64,000 nt of DNA, from positions 7,998,001-8,062,000 of the forward strand of contig NC_134434.1 of the NCBI RefSeq assembly GCF_030867145.1, written 5' to 3'. Shown piece by piece: positions 58,111 through 64,000 of this stretch. Under the pieces are notes generated by a model that worked only from the letters and a program-made list of their open reading frames with translations, did not search any database and was not told where the DNA came from. The stretch comes from Opisthocomus hoazin (Eukaryota; Chordata; Aves; Opisthocomiformes; Opisthocomidae). How positions within the stretch are numbered: the first letter of the stretch is position 1; the number at the start of each line of letters is the position of its first letter. Made by a program: the position numbers and the translations under genes.

Positions 58111-60217
58111 TACCCCACGCTGTAGCCCCGGCTCTCCATACTGTACCCCTGCTCCACTCCATCCGGTATCTCCTGCTGCTCCCCACATCCCTGAGCTGCC
58201 TCGTGCCACGTCCCGCAGCCCCTGCCGTGTGCCTGTCCCTCGCTGTGCCCCCTGTGCCCGGCGTGGTGCCCGGTGCTGGGGTGGACGGGTGAGGAGCAGC
58301 CGGCAGGGGAAGAGCAGCGGGTGGTTGGCAAGATGCTGGGTTTATAAGGGGAGAAGATGGCAGCTGCCACGCTGGCAGGCCTGGAGAGCAGCGGTGGGAT
58401 GGGCGGTCACCACCGTGCACGGCCGGACCGGTGCGGCACGCCTCACGGTGCTCATCCTCAGCCTGGCGCAGGGCTCGGCGGGGGGAGACCAGCCCGGGCG
58501 GCAGGGGACGCAGCCCCTTGCCATCCCCTCGCTGTCCCCTCACCATCCCTTCGCTATCCACATGCTGTCCCCACCCTGTCCCACAGCCTGGCCAGCTGGG
58601 AGAGCTGAGCTCGCACCGTCACCCTGCAGTTCCCCGGGAGTTACAGCATCACAGAATCCCAGCATGGTGGGGGTTGGCAGGGCCCTCTGTGGGTCACCCA
58701 GCCCAACCCCCTGCCCAAGCAGGGTCACCCACAGCAGGCTGCACAGCACCGCGGCCAGGCGGGGCTGGAATATCTCCAGAGAAGGAGACTCCACAGCCTC
58801 CCGGGGCAGCCTGGGCCAGGGCTCCGTCACCCTCAGAGGGAAGAAGTTCTTCCTCATGTTCAGCTGGAGCTTCCTCGGCTTCAGTTTGTGCCCGTTGCCC
58901 CTTGTCCTGTCGCTGGGCACCACTGGAAAGAGTTTGGCCCCCTCCTCCTGACCCCCACCCTGCAGATATTTAGAAGCATTTCTAAGGTCCCTTCCCAGCC
59001 CTTCCGGACGAGGAGCGGGGCCGTGCCCCGAGCCAGCATCCCGCACCCCCCTGCCTCACAGCGCTCCCCGCCATGGCCGCCGCTCCCTGCGGGGTGATCC
59101 ACGGTTAAGGGAGCTTTGCATGGCCGGGGTGTCCCGGTGTGCCCGTGGCCGTATGGAGGAGGAACACCCAGACGCTACCGGGCACAAACTGCCACTGGCT
59201 GCCGCGTCCCGGCCCTCGGGCCAAGCCTCCCGCTCCTTCCTTGCCCTCCGCCACACGACGCGGTGAAGCAGTGAAGCGTCCGAGCGTGTTTTTCTCCCTC
59301 GTCTCCTCCGTCAGTTCCGAGCACCAGGAGCCCAAGCAGCCGAGGTGGCCGATGCCTTGGCCCCAGACCTCCCGTTTCAGCTCCCCTTGCTGCCTCCCGC
59401 TCGCCAGCCCAGCCCCGGCGAGCAGCGGGGAGGCACCGAAGGCGACTGCTCCCTCCAGCCACATTTTGGCTTCCACCTCCCCAGAGGTTTCACGCTGCAA
59501 AGGACGGGAAAGAATTTATGACCCCTGAGAAGGGTTTTTCTCATTTTGCTGGAGCAGCCACTTCACGGTTTCCCACCAGGGCTGGGAAAGAGCAGCACTG
59601 GTGGGACGTAGCCTCGGGGGGGACCTCGCAGTGCCCCTTCCCCGCTTGAGCCCACCCTGTCCCGAACATCCGGGCTGCCGCTCCCTCGGCCGGGCACCGG
59701 CGTCTCGCTGGATTGCCGGTGTTGGGGAAGGATTTCAGAGCCAGCCTCTGGGAAGAGAGTGCCTCCATCCACAGCTCCATCACCTTATTTTTAGTTACGT
59801 TATGTAAGCTCTTCGCTACGTCATGGAGGGGGGGGTGGGTTCTTGCATCTAATTCCAGTGCGACAGCCCAGCGATTCAAACAAGCTGTTCCTCCGGTGAA
59901 GAAGATAAAAGGATTTGTAATTTCTCGTAATAAAAGAGGCCTTTTGGGACGACCCTCTGAGCAGCTCTCGCATCTCGGCCTGCTTGGAGACAGCCGCTCC
60001 ACTTTCTTCCCATCCTCTGCTTCTCTTTATCCCCGGGAAATCTGAGCACTGAGAACCTTTCTCCCTCGTACTCCCTGCTCCCGGAGCCAGGGGCTGGAGG
60101 CAGCCGCTGACTCCTTGGTTGCGCATCAAGAGGCAAATTTGCCAAATTATCGTGGTCCCTGGCTTTTCCCGTGTCTGAAAGTCTTGGTCGGCAACGGCTG
60201 CCTGGGGCTGGTCCATG
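58111..60217. other. Region upstream of BAIAP2, no gene seen
   Basis: GC-rich DNA holding one CR1 fragment (58650-58998). No exon with family resemblance or convincing splice pair found. A divergent non-coding transcript from the BAIAP2 promoter is possible but not shown by the sequence. Confidence 0.6.
58650..58998 (-). mobile_element. CR1 LINE fragment
   Basis: Minus-strand CR1 3' fragment of the main set, truncated after the GGCATTTCTAAGGTCCC-equivalent segment. Confidence 0.94.
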
Positions 60218-60812
60218 CTGCCTGCGCTGCCCATGCTGCCTGCACTGCCCACACTGCCTGCACTGCCTGTGCTGCCTGCACTGCCCACACTGCCTGTGCT
60301 GCCTGCACTGCCCATGCTGCCCACGCTGCCAGTGCTGCCTGTGCTGCCTGCACTGTCTACACTGCCCGTGCTGCCCACACTGCCCACGCTGCCCGCGCTG
60401 TGCTGCGTGCACTGCCCGTGCTGCGTGCACTGCCCGTGCTGCCCACGCTGCGCATGCTGCCTGCACTGCCCACACTGCCTGCACTGCCCACACTGCCTGC
60501 ATTACCCACACTGCCCGCACTGCCTGCACTGCCCATGCTGCCCACGCTGCCTGTGCTGCCTGCAGTCTACACTGCCCGTGCTGCCCACACTGCCCACACT
60601 GCCCACACTGCCCGCACTGCCTGTGCTGCCCACGCTGCCTGCGCTGTGCTGCCTGCCCTGCCTGTGCTGCCCACACTGCCCACACTGCCTGCACTGCCTG
60701 TGCTGCCCGTGCTGCCTGCATTGCCTGCACTACCTGCACTGCCTGCCCTGCCTGTGCTGCCCACAGTACCCATGCTGCCTGCATTCCCCTTGCTGCCCAT
60801 GCCACCCATGCC
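60218..60812 (+). repeat. Minisatellite of a 9-base CTGCCYRYR unit, about 65 copies
   Basis: Units such as CTGCCTGCA, CTGCCCACA, CTGCCCATG and CTGCCTGTG follow each other for about 595 bases with few phase breaks (for example a 5-base CTGTG near 60397-60402). Because the unit is three codons and seldom contains a stop, most frames on both strands stay open and read like Leu-Pro-Ala, Cys-Leu-His or Gly-Ser-Ala repeats. Not treated as coding. Confidence 0.93.
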
Positions 60813-62071
60813 CCATGGGGCTGTGCCGGGGCCCAAGGCAGAGCTGCCGCCCCACAGCCGCCCGCAGCACCCTGGGAATTCGCGGCAGGAAAACCCCGCC
60901 ATTGCCTCCTGCCGCAACATTTGCTTTGGTTGCTGTTTTTCTGTGTTGCTTTCGGTTGCTCGCTGTCTTTTTGCCCGGGTGATTCACTCCCCGGGGCGCG
61001 GCAGCAGCTGGAGCGTGCCCAGGGTAACCATGGTGGCAGAGTCCCTCGCCGTCACCGACGTCCCTGCGGCCTTTCGCAAGGCAGGCACCTTCCACCGCGC
61101 CGCAGGAGCGAGACCCGGCGGGCGCGACGCGGGAAACCCACCACGCCAGGCCTCCGACACCAGTGGGACACGCACGCAGTGGCCCTGCCTGGTGGCCTGG
61201 CCAGCCCAGGCACTGTCCCCGTCCCCGCAGCAAGCCCTCCTCCGTGCCAACCCGGGGTGTCTCCCTGGGGTGACGGCACGCCGGCACACGCGCGGCACCG
61301 GCCACCTCCAGCCCTGGGTGGAGCGAAGTTGCTGTGGCAACGCGAACTTATGTAATCCACCCCGCTCAGCGGCAGGTGTGGGGAGGAAATTGTGCTATTT
61401 TCGAAGTTTCATTAGGTTCCTGCTTAATTAGCAGTGTGGCATCACGCCAGCTCTCCCAGCCAGGTCACGCACCCCAGCGCAGGGACCGAAAGACGTGCTA
61501 TGGGGCAGCAGTGGCACAGGGCAGCGGTGGCATGGGGCGTGGTGGCACAGGGCAGTGGTGGCATGGGATGGTGGTGGCACAGGGTGGCCAGGGACAGCCA
61601 GCATCTCCTCTGGGTCTCCAGCGAGGTGGACGCGCACCCACCGCTCCCCGAGATGCCTGCGCGGGCGGCTGCAGTGGCTGCCCGAGGGACGGAGGGAGGT
61701 GGCTGCGGGACGGCATAGCTGCCCAGGGAGGGGAAAACGATGCTGCGTGGGGTCAGCGGGAGCTGCCGCGTCCCCAGCACCTCAGGAAAGCCTCCCGCTT
61801 CGCAGGAGGGGGGAAAAAATAACAGCCGGTGACAATCTCTCATGCCTTTGAAGGTGATGTGGCAGCGGCAACACAGAGAGGAGGAAAGAGGGGTACAGCC
61901 CCCCGCTCTCGCCATCGCCCTGGCACATTGGCCAAGGGGTGCAGGTGGGCGAGCTGCCACCGGGCACAGCTCCGGGCAGCTGCTGCTTGCTCCTCGGCAT
62001 CTCGGAAGAGAAGGGACGGTGTCAGAGTCGAGTGACCAAGTGGGGAACCGGGCACCTTGGCAGGCAGCCGG
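60813..62071. other. Intergenic stretch, no gene seen
   Basis: GC-rich DNA with a small GTGGCACAGGGCAG-type tandem repeat (about 61508-61586). No supported gene. Confidence 0.6.
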
Positions 62072-62520
62072 GTCCAGCGGAGGGCTACAAGGATGGTGAG
62101 GGGGCTGGAGCATCTCTCCTACGAGGAGAGGCTGAGGGAGCTGGGCTTGTTCAGCCTGGAGAAGAGAAGGCTGAGAAGGGACCTTAGAAATGACGATAAA
62201 TATCTGCAGGGGGGGGGGTCAGGAGGACGGGGCCAGACTCTTTCCAGTGGTGCCCAGCGACAGGACAAGGGGCAACAGGCACAAACTGAAGCCCAGGAAG
62301 CTCCAGCTGAACCCGAGGAAGAACTTGTTCCCTCTGAGGGTGACGGAGCCCTGGCCCAGGCTGCCCAGGGAGGCTGTGGAGTCTCCTTCTCTGGAGATAT
62401 TCCAGCCCCGCCTGGCCGCGGTGCTGTGCAGCCTGCTGTGGGTGACCCTGCTTGGGCAGGGGGTTGGGCTGGGTGACCCACAGAGGTCCCTTCCAACCCC
62501 CACCATTCTGCGATTCTGTG
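62072..62520 (+). mobile_element. CR1 LINE fragment, plus orientation
   Basis: Same main-set CR1 but on +: it begins GTCCAGCGGAGGGCTACAAG and ends at the typical ATTCTGCGATTCTGTG 3' terminus near 62520. Confidence 0.95.
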
Positions 62521-63959
62521 AAGAAGCCGCCTCCATCTCCAGCTCGGCTGCCTGCCTGGCGCGGCGGCATGGCGAGGGATGGCGGCTGCCCGGTCCCTGC
62601 GTGGCTGCACCTCGGGTGGGCAGCCCCTGTGCCCGCCATCCCCTCGTCCTCCTCGTGATGCGTGCCGCCGGGGAAGGGCAGACCCAACCACCCTCCGGCG
62701 AGCCGCCAACAGCCCGGCCCGCGGCGGGCGCCTGCCTGCGAGCGTTCACGCGATTCCCGGGACATTGCCGTGCTTTCTGTCCCGGGCAGACGGCTTCGCC
62801 ATCAGAGCCCTGACACGCTGCGAGCCCTCCCCGCGCTGCGCCAGGAGCTGGTTATTTCTGAAATCACTGAAAGGGGATTTTTCTGGCATCTGGGGCTCAC
62901 CGTGGAGCCGGCCTCACAGCTTCGAGTGAAAACAGCCCAGCCGCAAGCACAGGATGAGATTTTCCCCGTCCGCCTTGCTCAGCTCGGACTCCTGCCTCCC
63001 TGGCTCAGCGCCGAGCGGGCGGGGGGGTCCCTCCTCAACGCCGGGCTGTCCCCCCGCTCTTTTCTGAGCCCCTCACCAACCTCTGCGGGAGCTGGGGCAG
63101 CCAGCCCCATGCCAGCGCCTGGGTCCTGTAGCCACCCATCAGAACCCGGCTTCGCCCTTCGCGGCGCGGCCGTCGCCCACTGGGACACCGGCAGCCTCGC
63201 CAGTACCCGGCACTGCTTGTGCTGGTGGGCGCGGGTCCCTCCGCCGCCACGGGCTCCGCGTCCCTCGAGTGTGCAACGCCGAGCGTGCGAAGCTGAGGCC
63301 GCAGCTTCAGCTGTGCCCCCCGCAGCGCGTCGCTCCCCACGCTGCCTCGGGGCACGCGCGACCTCGCACCTTCGGCTGCGTAGCGCCAGGACTCGGAAGC
63401 TGTCACAAAACTGGAGATTCCCTGCCCGTGCGGCAGCCCTCAGCCGCTCAGATCCCCCCGAGCACAAACAGCAAAATGAGCAAAGCCATTTATGGAGGAT
63501 CAGCAAGGGATGAAGAATTCAGGCTCTGCTTTAACTGTGCAGGAGCTGCAGCACTGAAACCCAGTGCAGGGGCTGACGCGGCAGCGCCAGCAGCTCCCAG
63601 CTTTGCTGAGCGGGACTCTCAGCAGGCTACCAAGGATAATTTCACAAAGGAGGAAACCGAGGCACGGCGGAGAGAAGTACCTGGCCCCCAGTCACCCCCA
63701 GCGCGTTTTCCTTGCTCCCATTGGAAGCAGCGCCTGAACAAGACTCCCCGCAAAGGTGCTGTTTCCGGGTATTTGTATTCCAGGAACTGTTTTGCCCAGG
63801 GATGTGACGCGGCAGCTCTTTCTCCGTGCTGCGCTCTGCGTTGGAGCACGTGGCCCTGTTCATGGCGAGGGACACTGCCGGGCTGAGCTGAGCCCGGCGA
63901 CGGAAAGCGGCTCTGCTGTCACCGGCCTCTCCGTCGGACCTAGGCGCTGCGGCCGGGGT
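62521..63959. other. Intergenic stretch, no gene seen
   Basis: Contains a possible MIR-type remnant (about 63628-63702). Open frames here lack family resemblance. Confidence 0.6.
63628..63702 (-). mobile_element. Possible MIR/CORE-SINE remnant
   Basis: The stretch GATAATTTCACAAAGG, GAGGAAACCGAGGCACGG, AGAGAAGTACCTGGCCC resembles the inverted MIR core (GAGGAAACTGAGGCACAGAG ... AAGTAACTTGCCC). Similarity is by eye only. Confidence 0.45.
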
Positions 63960-64000
63960 CACAGAATCTCAGCATGGTGGGGGTTGGCAGGGACCTCTGT
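63960..64000 (-). mobile_element. CR1 LINE fragment cut by the window end
   Basis: The last 41 bases are the CR1 3' terminus (CACAGAATCTCAGCATGG and GGGGTTGGCAGGGACCTC on +), continuing outside the window. Confidence 0.9.

Noticed and set aside
57313..58951. 528-codon and 270-codon + strand open frames running from the BAIAP2 promoter into the C-rich minisatellite and a CR1
   Set aside because: They cross exon 1 antisense, low-complexity repeat and a CR1 copy in turn; no conserved protein is visible.
60115..61431. Long open frames of 250-440 codons on + and about 310 on - across the 60-kb repeat
   Set aside because: They come from the 9-base repeat, appear in nearly every frame and have no domain outside the repeat.
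63269..63886. 205-codon + strand open frame near the window end
   Set aside because: No family resemblance, overlaps the possible MIR remnant, and lacks splice or promoter support.
1..64000. Bacterial-type features, CRISPR arrays, rRNA or phage modules
   Set aside because: The genes, introns and repeats are vertebrate, and no spaced direct-repeat array or rRNA-like sequence was seen.

Overview
The window is vertebrate nuclear DNA, almost certainly from a bird. It is very GC-rich, with small AATK introns and CpG-dense DNA as on an avian microchromosome, and it carries 13 CR1 LINE fragments, the dominant avian retroposon. All protein-coding content I can support belongs to two neighbouring brain-expressed genes in tail-to-tail arrangement, AATK (LMTK1) on + and BAIAP2 (IRSp53) on -. 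From memory, human 17q25.3 has the same tail-to-tail order. The species cannot be named from what I see.

Layout: 1-5.9 kb holds the 3' part of AATK: the end of the kinase domain, the long tail in one 3-kb exon, three small terminal exons and a 2.1-kb 3' UTR. From about 6.0 to 57.5 kb the minus strand carries the whole of BAIAP2: promoter and first exon at 57.35-57.5 kb, twelve internal coding exons, and three mutually exclusive last exons. Every splice junction keeps frame and uses GT/AG. The two poly(A) signals face each other about 150 bp apart (5884 on +, 6037 on -). From 57.6 to 64 kb, upstream of BAIAP2, I see no supportable gene. That stretch holds a C-rich minisatellite against the promoter, a 600-bp minisatellite of a 9-bp unit, CR1 copies and a possible old MIR-type SINE remnant.

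The BAIAP2 model encodes an inverse-BAR (IMD) domain, a partial CRIB/proline-rich linker, an SH3 domain and a variable C terminus, 521 residues with the PDZ-ligand ending. The three alternative ends known in mammals can be recognised: one ending in VSTV (12126-12156), one ending in VEVARF (10240-10267), and the long form (from 8078). In the long form a one-base difference puts a stop straight after the conserved NPFANV, while the conserved [10 protein letters not shown] continues in another frame. This is the most checkable oddity in the window.

I found no CRISPR array, no operon and no convincing RNA gene, and nothing that amounts to a new biological system. Most long open frames outside the two genes arise from GC-rich DNA, CR1 copies or repeats whose unit length is a multiple of three.
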